This document shows positions 46,970 through 59,829 of a stretch of 64,000 nt of DNA, piece by piece. Source of the DNA: Sphagnum compactum. Taxonomy: Eukaryota > Bryophyta > Sphagnopsida > Sphagnales. Under the pieces are notes generated by a model, which ran no database searches, had not been told where the DNA came from, and was given only the letters and a program-made list of their open reading frames with translations. The stretch covers positions 5,982,157 to 6,046,156 of the forward strand of contig OZ234503.1 of NCBI GenBank assembly GCA_965153455.1. Reading direction: 5' to 3'. The stretch's first letter is position 1, and each line of letters begins with the position of its first letter. Both the position numbers and the translations under genes were made by a program.

Positions 46970-47700
46970 TTGTTTTGGAAAAGGACTACACGTCCTTTTT
47001 CCCAAAAAATCTTTTATATGTAAATTAAACTTTGAATGAATTTTTTTGTAACTTTTTCTAAAAAAATTCAAATGTTCCCCAATGAATCATTTTTTAAAAA
47101 TTCATTATTGAATAACTATGAATTTTTGAAAGTGTACAAATTCCTTATAGATTCAATGTTTCATTTTGAAAAATAATCAAAATTTTAAGTCATCACCAAA
47201 AATTAAAATTTCACATTCTTTAGTTTTATTATACTTTAAGCTATAACTTTTCTTCATATATCATATACATTATAACCCATTTATATGTGGTAAAGGACTT
47301 TTAAAGTTCTAAAATTTCGAAACAATTTCGAAACATTCTTTGAATGTTTAAAGTCTTAAAATTCCGCAATTTTAAAAGTATGAGTGCTTTTTGCGTTTGG
47401 CTAATATGTTCTTATCATCTATATTTTTTTCAATGAAAATTCTTTGATTATAAAAGTTGTTTTGATAGTCCTTTACAAAAGTGACTCCATTTGACACAAT
47501 AGGTGTACATTTTCAAACGTCCTAAATTAAAACAAAAACTTAAAATTGGGTCAAATGAATTTTTATTCGAAGTTCCTTAACATTCGTATGAAGGCAAAAT
47601 GACTAACTTGCCATGATTATTATGGTTTTAAATGGTAATAAAAAAATAAATGTTTGATTTTGACTAGTTATGTCTAACATGCGATGCCTTTTTTGGCTCC
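46970..47700 (+). repeat. Dispersed repeat B, copy 2 (partner at 36040-36760)
   Basis: The order of conserved words is the same as in copy 1, including CATTTATATGTGGTAAAGGA, GTTCTAAAATTT, ATAGTCCTTTACAAAA, CACAATAGGTGTACATTTTC and GCCATGATTATTATGGTTTT. There is no protein-coding signature in either copy. Confidence 0.75.
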
Positions 47701-50700
47701 TAGTTACATGTTTTGACCTTGTACCTAAATGGGTACGTACCTTTTTTGTGACAAATTAATTTATCTTTATTTTCTTAATGTGACTGACAATGTTAATAAG
47801 TGTTTTTCACATGATGGACTAAGAAAGTTGGACCTTCATGCACAATTTGAAAATTAAATTATATCAATTGAGGAAAAATTTGATATAGAACTTTAAATTT
47901 CTTACAATAACATTGAATTACATATTTATCAAATTTAATGTTGTTCGACACTTCAAACATGACCCTCTGATTGAAATTCTTTAATTCTATTTTGCAAAAA
48001 ATGGACATTCCCATCAAAACATCCAAAGCATCCAATAAAAACTTACAAGTGGTTCAAGATCGTAGTTTGTTTTGGAATTTTCATTTCACAAATTGCAAAA
48101 CTTGAAGGAATAAAAAATACCATTGGTTAAAGTTTCATGCTTAGCATGGCCAATTGAAATACAACTAGTTGATATCTACACATGAAAATTCCCATGTTTT
48201 AAACAAGTGTTTGTTTTCAAAATTATTCTTCAAAGTTTACACAAATTTAAGCAATTCAACTCTCCTTACATCATTTTCAATCTATTTCAATTCAAATTTC
48301 ATGATCAATCTCTTCAACCAATATTCTATTGTATTGATATAAGTTTTTCATCACATGGGTTTTGGACTAAAAAAATTTGATACATTAAAATCTATATTAG
48401 GTCAACAAATCTTTTGTTCAAGTTATCCACAATTGATTGCAGAACAAATTCCATTGATATTGACAAGTTCTTAAAATTTACTTAATGTATGTCAGTCATC
48501 AAACATGTTTTTGTTTTTGTCCATAAACCATAAAGGCATTGTGATTATTATTATTTTTTAAAAGCCACCTTGAAATGAAATAATAACACATGTATGAAAG
48601 GGGCATTGTGTTTTTTTCCCATTTAAATTTTATGGATGTGGCATGGAACCAAAAGTATGGGTCTCTTGGCATCAAACAATGATTCCAAATTATATGGACA
48701 TATGATGTATATATCGTATAGACAATCACTTTGAATCTTGACTGTTGGATCAAAATTAAAGTGGTTGCAAATTGAAGTTGTTGTAAATCACTTTACATTT
48801 TGACCATTGGATTGGGATGGAACAATTTAAAATGTTTGCATAAAATTGTATGTCACAAAAATAGTTATAAATATTATAATTACTTTTAACACTTCATGAC
48901 ATTTGCTTCAAGTGGGTAACCCTAGTGTGCTTTTACTCATATTTGGAATTTCAAACCAAATAGGAGAGAAAATTGAAGGGCCTCTCATGATTTATGCAAA
49001 TTAATGATTATTGTTTTATTTTAATTGTGTACATGAATAAAATTTGCATGAGCTCTTATAACACATTGACCCCATGGCGAATTGAAATGAGATTTCTCAT
49101 TAGTAGCACATTTCATAAAACCATGTGTTGACCCACCCTGTGATTTCATGTGCATAAGTAATTTCCTCCATATTTTAAAAGAATATATAACTAAATGGTC
49201 ATGAGTTTTAGTGGGTGGAGGTTGATGAATGTCAAGTAAGAGTTTGAAAAGTTTTTTTTGAAGTTAAATTGTTATACTATGAAATCCTTTATTGGACATA
49301 ACTTGTGATGTAAACTACACAACATTAAAAGTCATAATTTCAATAAGTTAAATTGAAACAAATTTTTCTTGTGTAGATTATCAAATAACTTCATACATTT
49401 GGAAATGTCAATATAGTACTATTTGAACAAATAGTACTAGTAAATTACATTGTACATTTTGAACATTTTCATATTTCAAAAATCGTTCTAATAACCAAAC
49501 AAAAGAGTTATTAAAAGTTAAATTAGGTTTATCCTTGGTCTTGTAACCATTGAACTACTTTTTAAAGTCATTTTAATGCTTGATTTGATTTTATATTTTG
49601 ATCACAACTAAGGTTTTTTAATGAAAAAAATAATTTTAGTTTTTTAAGGTAGCACCAAGTGACGAATCTCCCCATGAAAATTGAGCTTTTATTTTAGTTA
49701 TCCATAAAGTCATCATGTTTTCACCTTATTTTTTAGCCTCCTTTCACCCTCAAACCCCTCTTTCACGCAATTTGGGAAACAAACGTTTGTTTCCATAATT
49801 TACCACTATTACACCACCCAAACAAACTACACATAGTTTGGCTGTGGGCAATTTCATAGATCTCAAATCAATGGTATCCACAAAGTACAAATTTTTTATT
49901 AAATTTGCATATGAAATGCTGAAACTCAACATTTAATGCACAAGGTTCAAAAGAAATCATAGTAGTTGTACATGCAAGAACAATGAAAATATATGTAACA
50001 ATAGTGGAGACACTCATGAAATAGGAAAGAGGGGGTGAAGACACTATGAATTAGTCAACCGCGAACCCCGCCCCCCTCCCCTCCCCTCCCCCACGCCCCT
50101 CAATGTTGATGTACTTTCTTGTAGGTTTGCCTTGTTGCCTTGTTTATGACCAAACTCAGGGTTCTTGTTTTCTATTTTCCTTACTCTACGAATAATTCTA
50201 TTAGCAACGTGTTTTCCCAAAATTGTCAAAATTGTCAACATTGAAATAATGTGACAACATACTAACTTTAAAATGAAACACGTTTTGAGAAGTGATTTAT
50301 GACAATTGGACATTTATAATTTGATAATACACAAATTATTAATCTGATTTAACATAAAGTAATTTGTAAACCTTCAATACTAATTTTATGAAATAATTCA
50401 CAAAACTCAAATAAATTAAAAAATTCAAAGTTTAAAACAATAATTTTATTATGAAAGAGAAAGTTAGATTGTGAAAAAAAATGACATACAACATAAATTT
50501 AAAATACAAATCCATGAAGAGGCCTTTTGGAAAACAACTTAAATACCCTCTACCAAATGTATTGATGGTTTTATGTAGTTGGGACTCAAGTACTTAAGAA
50601 AATATGGATTTTAAAAATAATTAAAAGGAAAATGTAAATAAATGATTTTCTAAAGCTATGTTTGGTGTTACTTATTTTTCCAAAAAAAGAAATGTAGTGC

Positions 50701-52690
50701 ATGCCAAGGATAAATTCCTTGAGAAAAAAAAAATTCAAGTTGGAAGCTCATAGGATATGTTATCTTTATCATGTATTGTTTTCCTAAGGATGATTATTGG
50801 GAAACAATCAAATGTTTTCCTTGGGGAACTTGGTGCCACTTCTTTAAACAAGGAATTTGGGAAGAAGATTGTTTTCCAAGGAAATTGGTTCCATGAATAC
50901 ATTCATTCCTTGTGGAACTTGGCTACACTTGTTTTGATGAAACATATGGGAAATAAAATGATTGATGGAAAACATGTGAAGAACTTGACCACACCTTTTA
51001 AAATGAAGTTATTTCTTCCTTAGTGAAATAGGATACCACCTTCATATTTGATTATATTTCAATAGCAAGCAATTTTCATAATGAGAATTTTTAATTTAAA
51101 AAAAAATTGCACAATGGATGGAAAAAAAAAAAAAAACTTTGCCAAACTCCATAAGAGAAAGTATTCAAAAAGACTATGCCCTAAGGTTTTTGGAAAATTG
51201 CATAAGGGATGAAAAGTTTGGGACGTTAGTCATTTTTCCCAAGGACTATTGACATGTTATCCAAGTTCCCCAATGGAGGGTTTCCCAACATTTTTCTTCT
51301 TTTTCATATGCATCCTTCATGGAAATTGAATCAAGAATTCTACAAAACTTTATTATCAAATTCCCCTATAATAATCTTCCACCTTTGAAAATATGACAAA
51401 CACATTTTGATTCTTATTGAATAAGTTGGCACAAGACCCTTTGGATATGGTGCCATGACATTTTTTTATGGTGTTTACATAATGGCGTTTGACAATATTA
51501 TGCCCTTGGGGGGGGGGGGAGATGAGTGGGGGTCAAACTCCTATGTGTTAAAAAAATCATGTATAGTGTGGTTTTGTACATTTTCCCTATCATCCTTTTC
51601 CTTCAACAAAATTGAGTTATGATAGTTCTTCATCACAATTTTTTTTTTAATGTGGTGGAAATTTCAAAGTAGAAAAATATTTCAATTCTTAAAAAATATC
51701 CTTTCAGTAAGCATGCCATTGCTTGACCCATTTAACCTTTTTTTAAGTGTGAAAAGTCACACTAACACAAGAAAAAAAAGATTCTTTTGTTGCAAGCTTC
51801 CTTTTCTTTGGAAAAAATTCATAGGATTAAAAATTATTAAAGAAGAACTGGCCAAGATTTTACAAGTTTCAATAGGTACCCAAAAAATAGAAGGATTATT
51901 AAATGTTGATACTTTCTTATTAAGGTTTTAGCGAAATTTGGTTACAAGAGGCTATGGAGGATTGCGATTTGTGGTGCATGCCAAAATTGAAAAAATTCAT
52001 GGCCCCATTTGGTTAATAATAAAAAAATTCACATGGCGTTTGAATAATCCAAGATAAGATAATTCATGCGGTGGTGGTAATTTTTCATATGTGTACATAA
52101 TTTTGCAAAAATATTTTGGATTACAAGTCGAAACACAAAAAATGCCAAAATGGGCTTTAAAATCAACTAAACATGTTTTTTTGCATGATTATTTCCCATA
52201 CATGTGACTTGCATCTAAAGTTTAAAATTATGAACTTAATGAATATAAAACTAGCCAAATGATTTAATAAAGGAATCATTTCCCTTGCAACCCTTTGTTT
52301 TAAAATTTCAAGACTTTGAAATTTTCATATGATTTATTTTTTCATCAAATTGACCTAATGAACATGTAGTTGCATAAAAGCATGTCATTCTTGTTTTTTT
52401 TTTTGGAAAATCAATTGCATCATTTTATGCATTCCTTTTAATTCATTTATGATAAATTGTAATATAAACAATTGACCGTAAATCAATCAAATACTCAAAA
52501 AGATTTTTATACAACGTTCGATAATTATTGAATTTTTTTTAAAAAAATTCTCAATACTCTAATAATAGGAACACAATAATACACCATAGTTGCAATATAC
52601 TACACATTATAAGATGCATCCAAGGCATAAAAGTTTTTCACTATTAAAAGTTTACCTTAATACCTTGTGGCAAGCCTTTAGGGATGCATC
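47701..52690. other. No gene recognised; one perfect hairpin and a G run
   Basis: AT-rich filler. TAGTACTATTTG (49414-49425) and CAAATAGTACTA (49428-49439) form a perfect 12-bp inverted repeat around AA. A run of 12 G spans 51508-51519. The 88-codon plus frame 50757-51023 has recurring TTGG/TTCC words and no known domain. Confidence 0.5.
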
Positions 52691-52699
52691 ACATAACTT

Positions 52700-53642
52700 A
52701 AGGCCACTTTAAACAAGGGTCTAGGGACCAAAAGCCTAGGGACCAATTTGAACCAAATCGAACCTTGAATTGGACCTTTTTTCACGTTAAAAAAACATTT
52801 TTTTTCTAAAGTACAATGAGTGTGTCAACTTAGGGTCCAATTTGAGGGTCCTATATAAAAAATGTGTGATTACATGTGAGAGGAGTAGGTTAACCTTTGG
52901 TCTTTTCCCTTTTTTCTTCCTTTCATTCATGGTTTTGTTTTTTTTTTTGTTTTTTTGTTTTTTTTAAATAATTATTTTAAAAAAATCTTATTAGACACAA
53001 TGGATATTTTTTCTAGTTTTTTCACCTTTTTCATCTTCTTCTTTCACCACGACCACCTTCTTCCTTGGTGCTCTTTTGTTTGGAATGGGGACCAATTTAG
53101 AGTTTTCTTGTAAATCCAAATCCCCTTCCACTTGTGAAAATTAGTGTTTCAACTCTTCACTTTCTACTTCACCTTCTAATTCAACTCCATTTTGTGCACT
53201 TGGAAAGACTAGAAGTGCACTCCTAGCAACCACCTTGTGATGATGCACTAAGCCAACCATGTCAACTCTAGAATTGGTCAAAAATAGGGGAGTTGGTGTG
53301 CTTTCAACAATGTCCTCGATCCATAGCATGTCTTCCAGTTTCACAAAATTTGAGCAACAAGGGTTAAAAAGAATAGTGAAAAGAGCAAAGAAATGAGCAA
53401 CTTTGGACCTTAGCTTACACTTTGGTTCTCTAAATTGTGAGCTCTCTTTTAAACTCTTTTTTTTTGGTCTAGACCAATCAATTTCCCCTCCAAAATGATG
53501 CGATGTAGGTTAAATTACAATTTGATTTATCTTGGCCTTGAACCCTTGTCTAAAGGCCTTGGGACCAATTTAAAGCTCTTGACCAATAGGAATGCTCAAT
53601 TTCATTGGACCTTGCTCCTTGGACCTTTGTTTAAAGTGGCCC
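52700..53642. mobile_element. 0.94-kb TIR element with coding passenger
   Basis: The left end (AGGCCACTTTAAACAAGGGT at 52701-52720) and the reverse complement of the right end (GGGCCACTTTAAACAAAGGT, 53642-53623) match at 18 of 20 positions. Both ends continue into clusters of GGACC or GGTCC words: 52720-52780 at the left, and three or more within 53550-53625 at the right. These are typical subterminal repeats of a DNA transposon. Possible TTA target copies flank the ends (left TTA at 52698-52700, right TTA at 53646-53648), but a few bases intervene. The interior carries a minus-strand coding remnant (52991-53344). The superfamily is uncertain; a PIF/Harbinger-like or Pack-type non-autonomous element is a reasonable guess. 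Confidence 0.7.
52991..53344 (-). pseudogene. Coding fragment inside the TIR element (unknown protein, NLS-like basic cluster)
   Basis: On the minus strand one frame of 118 codons runs from 53344 to a TAA at 52991, broken by a single TAA at 53141-53143. The product would have an acidic patch (VELEGEVESEEL), then the break, then PIPNKRAPRKKVVVVKEEDE, a basic nuclear-localisation-like cluster followed by mixed charge. The first ATG lies at about residue 6 (MLWIEDIVES). The strong amino-acid bias in one strand and frame differs from random AT-rich frames nearby. I do not recognise the protein. Candidates are a captured host exon or a remnant of a transposon accessory protein. Confidence 0.5.
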
Positions 53643-56625
53643 TTGTTACACCAAAAGTTTAAGCTCAATAAAACAAAAGGAATGTTCATGCAATGAGGAT
53701 CCAATTTGCACCCTTGCACACAAAACCATAACAATCAAACATTATATTTTCATACCATCACAACCCTAGGATCAAAACAGGTTACTTGGAGTCTTGGACA
53801 TGGAGGGAAGTGAGAAAGCACTAATGGTAACCTTTCATTTTAGTTGTTGTTTGTTTTTTGTTTTCTAGTCAATAAAGTTGTCAAAGATTTTGAACATAAC
53901 GTGTGACTAATGAAGGTTTCTTGCAAGAAGGATATTGGTCATAAAATGTCATAAAAGTTCAAAAATGTAAAAATGTAACTTAAAAAATATGATGTAATGA
54001 AGGGCTTTTGAATAAATGTTTAAGGAGGTGACTGTCAAATATATTAGGGGGCCACAAGCTTAAACACATAGGAAGAAGTACATCGTGCCATTTTCAATGA
54101 GGGTAACATGTACGAACATTTTGGAGTTTGCACCAATTATTTTAAATCATTTAGGAAATTTTTCATTTAGTTTGGAATGTTGCATAGTGCATATGTACAT
54201 CATATGTAAAGGATTAAGCACATATACATACTTGAATAAAAAATGAAAAAAAATTGCATCTATTGTGTTGCATTGATGTTGACCACTGAACTTCCAAGCT
54301 GCGCTTTCCAATCTCAGGATCCAATGTTGTTTACAAATCCATCACCATAAATCATGATCATGATTTTGTTGTACTTCAAACACTTGCAAAAATTAAATGT
54401 TGTAATCATCATCTTGAGTCTTTCAAGTTATTACTACGAACTATAGTGAGGCTTGAACATTCTTCATGAGCAAGCACTTAGGAATCAAAAACACAAAACC
54501 CTAAATCTTGAAAGCTCAAAGATGGCTACAAGTTGCAAGTTGCAATAAAAAGACGATGTACACAAAATCAAGACTCATGAAACTAAAAAACTTCAATGTA
54601 ATTTGTTCATAAACACATGACAAAATGTAAGATCTAACATCAAGATCCAAACTTTGGAGGACTCCAGAGTCATAGAGTGTAAGTTTGTAACATATGAGCC
54701 TCTAAACCTCTAGCAAATTCGAATAGTAAATGGGAGAAATAATGGTGAAAATTTTAGGGCAAGAGGGGAAAGCTTTGGTGAACAGCCCATATTGAAATAA
54801 GAAAAAAATGGCGATGATCTGATGGTCAAGGTAGACACATAGGCAAACGTAGGGTTCCTTTTAAGGTAATTTGGCGACTAGTTGTCATTATGCCCTCACT
54901 AGAAAGGTGAAAAGTTTGCAAGTTGTGTACATTTTTTGGCGACCTTTTAGGACGTCATGATGCTTTTAGGCAAAAAGTTCCAAATTTCACCCTTGAAATC
55001 CAAGCTTATAGGTGGCCAACCCTAAATTTTGGAGCAATTTGGCAATTTTTTGCCAAAAAAAAAGACATTGATTTGAAACACACCAAGGGCTTGAATAACA
55101 ATTATAAGAAGATTACTCATAGTCACATGTTATGACGTTTGATGAATTTTTAGCTATCTTATGTATATTTTTAAACCATGGACAAGGTAACAACAAAAGA
55201 AATAATAGAAGTATTTAATGAAAGGGAAGGGAGGACAAATGAGCTATAAAAAACAAGGATTTCTTTATTGTGGCCAAATGAATGCAACTCAAAGAACAAT
55301 TGAAAAAAATGCAATGACAAAATATATTTTGGCTTGGTCTATATTGATAGTAAAGGAGCCAAATGACCTCTTTCACCACAACTTTCAAACAACCTTATGA
55401 GCACATTCACAAAGGTTTAAAGGTGTGACCTTTGAAACCACAATAGATCAAGAGGCCATGTAACAAGAAAAAGTTAGATTATGAACATGAAAGCATGTTG
55501 CATTAAGCTTGCACTGTACTAATTATTGGTTAAAAGAATATTGGCCAGGGGGGGGGGGGCGTGGGGGAGGGGGAAGGAATTGCAACACGACCAAGAGCAT
55601 CATAATTAGGAGCCAAAAAAAAAACACAAGAGGATCATCATGAGGACAAGGAACTAAATACACAAGAAAACCATCACGACCAAAAAGGTCCCCTTGTGTT
55701 TGGAAAAAATGAATAGAGGCAAAGGCCTCCAAGAACAAATCAAGGGCATAAACATGTGGTTAAATAGGATGGGGGTTTTGCAAGAACAAAACCACCACAC
55801 CCATAAACCTAAAGCAACATCCATGTGCATCTAAAGGCTTAAAGTTTATGTGGAGCCCCTCAAATACCCATGATCATCGATTTTTAAGCCTTTTCCTACT
55901 GACATTTCTCTCACACATACAAATTAACATTAAAATATAAGTCGGTGACATTTGATGGTAATCCACATACCATCTTCTAAAATAATGATCACAAACCAAC
56001 ACGATTGTTGCACCTCATGACTCACCACATATCATGCATAGCAAACTTGTTGGAACTATTGCCAAGGTTGAATCCATTTGACCAAATGCACATGGAATGT
56101 AACATGGTGCACAATTTGTTCATGGGTTTTCCATACTTTACCATCTTGACCTTCTAACAACAAAACTTTATAGGGTAAAACCTTTTGAACACTTAAATGG
56201 CACCCCTTGCTATCACATCCAATGGAATGGGTGTTGTCTATTACAAATACATGTAGCACCCTAATTCAAATTTTCAAACCTTGGGGTGGCATCCACCTCT
56301 ATGGATGGTGGTATATTATAATGTATTCAATTGCAAACCACAGGAATCTAAACAACTCAAAGCATAACAAAATACAAAAAAAAGAATTAATTTTTTTTTA
56401 ATGTGATCTTGAATTTCAAAACATGAAAAATGAGGTTCCATAGCCACACCATGGGCATGTTTGAGTTCAATTCAAACTAAATTGAATTCCAAAAAAAAGA
56501 CCCCAACTATAGGAAATTAATGCCTTTCACTAAATACTTAACATATGCATTGTATAGTTGATGTCCTCCATCACCAACAATACTTGTCCTACTAAGGACA
56601 AAAAATTGTATGTTCTATTATCACT
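53643..56625. other. No gene recognised; 18-bp palindrome and G run
   Basis: AAATCATGATCATGATTT (54349-54366) is a perfect 18-bp palindrome. A run of 12 G lies at 55548-55559, followed by CGTGGGGGAGGGGGAAGG. Only short frames without domains were seen. Confidence 0.5.
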
Positions 56626-56629
56626 CACT

Positions 56630-56683
56630 ATGTTTGAACCCACGAATTCAAGGGAGCGAGAGTTAAAACCCACCATTACCCTA
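56630..56683 (-). mobile_element. tRNA-derived SINE-like head, minus strand
   Basis: On the minus strand TAGGGTAATGG (56683-56673) fits the A box and GGTTCAAACAT (56640-56630) fits most of the B box, with 32 bases between. In between is TGGGTTTTAACTCTCGCTCC. The spacing is tRNA-like. It is a remnant without a proven 3' body. Confidence 0.5.
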
Positions 56684-56689
56684 CGTCTA

Positions 56690-58670
56690 ATCATATATAA
56701 TAATATTATGGTATTTTTCTAATGTTTTGCATAATATTAATGAAACCTTGTGGACAACCATGTTGTCCACACTTACATCCACATGTTCTTCACTAGGGGT
56801 ATTTAACACCTTGCATAAAACATAAATGCAAATGTTATCATGAACCTAAAGACCTAGGCCATTTGTTTTAATCTGAGTGGGGGATGAATTTTATTGATTG
56901 TAATTTCTCTCTTAATCCATGGGAGGGATATTACATTGTTGACTGAACAATTTGTTTTGACCAAGATATTCCATTTTGTTGATGAAATTTTTGGAAACCA
57001 TTGTTTTTATGATGTCCTTTACCTTTCATTCTTCAGTATATGGAAGCTACTAGCATCTACCAAATATTACAAAAAATAGCAATTCAACTAGTCTTTATCT
57101 CATGTTCTTATGCACATTTTGACTTTGTGCACTCTACTATTCATTTCTTGGATATCCATGCTTACCATTGTTGTTGCGACCCAAAGTTAAAGCATGAAAA
57201 GGGAAGCAAGTTATGATAGTGTCCTAGGATTCAAGTGTGGATAGTGCAACAAAATGAATCCCAACAATTCCAAGTGGATTCACATTCTTGAAATTGAAAG
57301 CCCCATGAATGTTTCAAATTTTTTAATCAAATTGGGTTTTTTAAAAATCATTGGAAAGTTCTTGACAACTAAATATCAAAAGTGGGTTCACATTCTCTAT
57401 TTAGAGATCTTAAACACGAGTTCAATGACCAAAAGAATGGATGAGAGTGAAATTCGCATTTTGATAACTAACCATTAAAACCAAGGAAAAAAACATCAAA
57501 TGACCTCCAATTGCAACATGCAATATGACGTTGGAAAATATTTTCAAAGGTTATGCCATTTCTCTTGAAAGTTGATGAATTGGAATATGCAAGAGTTATG
57601 AACTTGTAAAGATGTAAAACAATGAAACACCGATTTTGAAGTTTCACGAATTTTTGCCATTTCAATGCAATCCATATTTCAATCATAAAATATATTATAA
57701 AGGAGAAAGTGGTGAATACTCTTCCCAAGTCCAAACCATGATCAATCATGTGAAAATGTCTTTTCCCATGACTTCATTTGTGCACCATTTTGCTTCCAAT
57801 TACTGCATTCTTTTTTGGTTTGTGCATATTAACACCTTGAACTCACATTTGTGAATTTGTCCTAGTCCCACTTGGAATTCCTATGTCTTTTCATTTGTGG
57901 GAACTAGGGAGGGCACCCAAGGTTTACATTTCACTACAAAATCAAGAGTTTGCAAGGTTTTACCTTTAATATCACTTGAAAAACCTAAGGGTATGTTAAT
58001 CACAAAGGGAAAGAAAACTTGGTCCTTACATGGTTATAACCCTTGGAATGGGGTTGTATAATAATACACGACCTTGTTTTGATTCTTGTTTTGCATGTGT
58101 CATGACTAATGTTCGGCACTTTTTGCCTTTTATGAAAAAATTCAATTTTAGTTCTTAATTTTTTTTTAAATGGATCCATTTCTTGTTCCAATTCCACAAA
58201 AATAAAAATCACCATGACTAGTTATAATCTAGTTTTTGAATTTTATGTAAAAGTTCTAGTTTTAGCTTTGGTTTTAAAAATCAAACTCAATTTGAAATTT
58301 TGATTTAAAGACACCTAGTTTAAAACTAGCGATTAACTACTAACTAATCATTGGTCCAAACCAATTTTTCTTTTTCTTTTTTCAAAAATTGTAATTTTGA
58401 CTTTGGTTTTAGAACGAAGCTCCAATTTTGGTTATAGAATTAGATCCAATTTAAAACATGATAATGATTCTTATTTTTTTAATTTACCTTGGTTCTAATT
58501 TGGTTTCAAATAATTGGAGTTGAAATTGATAGTTCTAACTGACCAAACCAGGTACCCATCAAACATTAGTCACGACCTTAACTTGGTTATGTGACAAACT
58601 CTTGAGATAGGCAACACAATATCCCTCCCATGAAGAGAATACGTTTAAGGCATCCAAGTGGAATAAAGCT
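56690..58670. other. No gene recognised
   Basis: AT-rich sequence with short frames (largest about 93 codons, minus 57749-57468, no domain). Words near 57176-57200 (GCGACCCAAAGTTAAAGC) echo sequence near 29805-29835 (minus strand relation), so some of this may be dispersed repeat flank. Confidence 0.4.
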
Positions 58671-58679
58671 AAACAAGGT

Positions 58680-59150
58680 GCCGAAATTCAAATGTGTGCA
58701 AGAAAATGAAAACACATTCCCACATGAAGTGAAAGTGTGTAAAAGTCAAGGGGAAACATTCCCAAAATTTCCAAATTCAACTCCCTTTCAAAAGAACTTA
58801 GAGTCTCAACGTGTCCCAAATCTTTAGATCAAGATTTAATGGACCAAAACTTATTTATAAAGAACTTTTTTTAAATCATTGAAAAGGTCTTGAAGAGTAC
58901 AAAACTATGGTGGGCTTGCATTGTCAAAATACACATAAAATTAAAAATTATGTTAAAATTATGGTCATTTGAATAAGACAAAAATGTCCCAAACATTTCC
59001 AATTGACTACAAGTGTTTTACACATTTAGAGGATGACTTGGAGGGGCAAATCATGTTCAAATATAAAAACTTGATATGACATTGAAAAAATAATATCAAG
59101 GGATATAATAACATGTGGTCGCTTGTCCCATTTGGACATGTTGTAGGGGA
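58680..59150 (+). repeat. Dispersed repeat C, copy 2 (partner at 29940-30370)
   Basis: It carries the conserved word order of copy 1, including AAATTCAACTCCCTTTCAAA, GTGTCCCAAATCTTTAGATC and CTTGATATGACATTGAAAA, in the same orientation. It is non-coding. Confidence 0.65.
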
Positions 59151-59829
59151 AATTACTTCCATTTTTGCAATCAACATGCAAAAATGTATAGGGTACAACT
59201 TATTGAAAAAATATGAAATATAATTTAATCAAATGTAAATAGGGTGTGTAGAATTGGATTAAAAAAAAACCAAGAATATATATAATTTCAATATATGTAT
59301 ACATATTCTTATTCAATAAAACAAACCCTTTATTTCATGGGTTCCATGAAAAACTCCCCTAAATTCATTATAAAAGAATTATGACCATTTTGAAGGGTCA
59401 GACAAATAAGAGAATGATTACTCCTCGCAAGTCTATGTTATGGTGTGTTTTATGAATATGAGTTGTTCATGGTTTGTGTCTGCATCATTTTGGTTGCACT
59501 AATCACCCTCTTGGTCTATGTAAATGAATTTCACATTGAATTCAACATATTGAATTTGTTCTAATTTCATTTGGGAGCTCTTACATGCCCCTTTTGTCCT
59601 AATGCATGGAATTAAGGAGCACACCCATAGTTCTCAAATTTTTCATAGTGCATTGTATTATTTAAAAAGTAATAATATTGCATTGTGTTAAAAAATTTAG
59701 CCCAATACCTTGTGACAAGTATTTGGGGTTGTGTCAACATGGATTCATTATTTTTATGTAGTTTTGTTTTTTGAGCTTTACCTTACAATTATACGTACTT
59801 AAATCACAAGGTGTAAGAGGACCAGGTTT

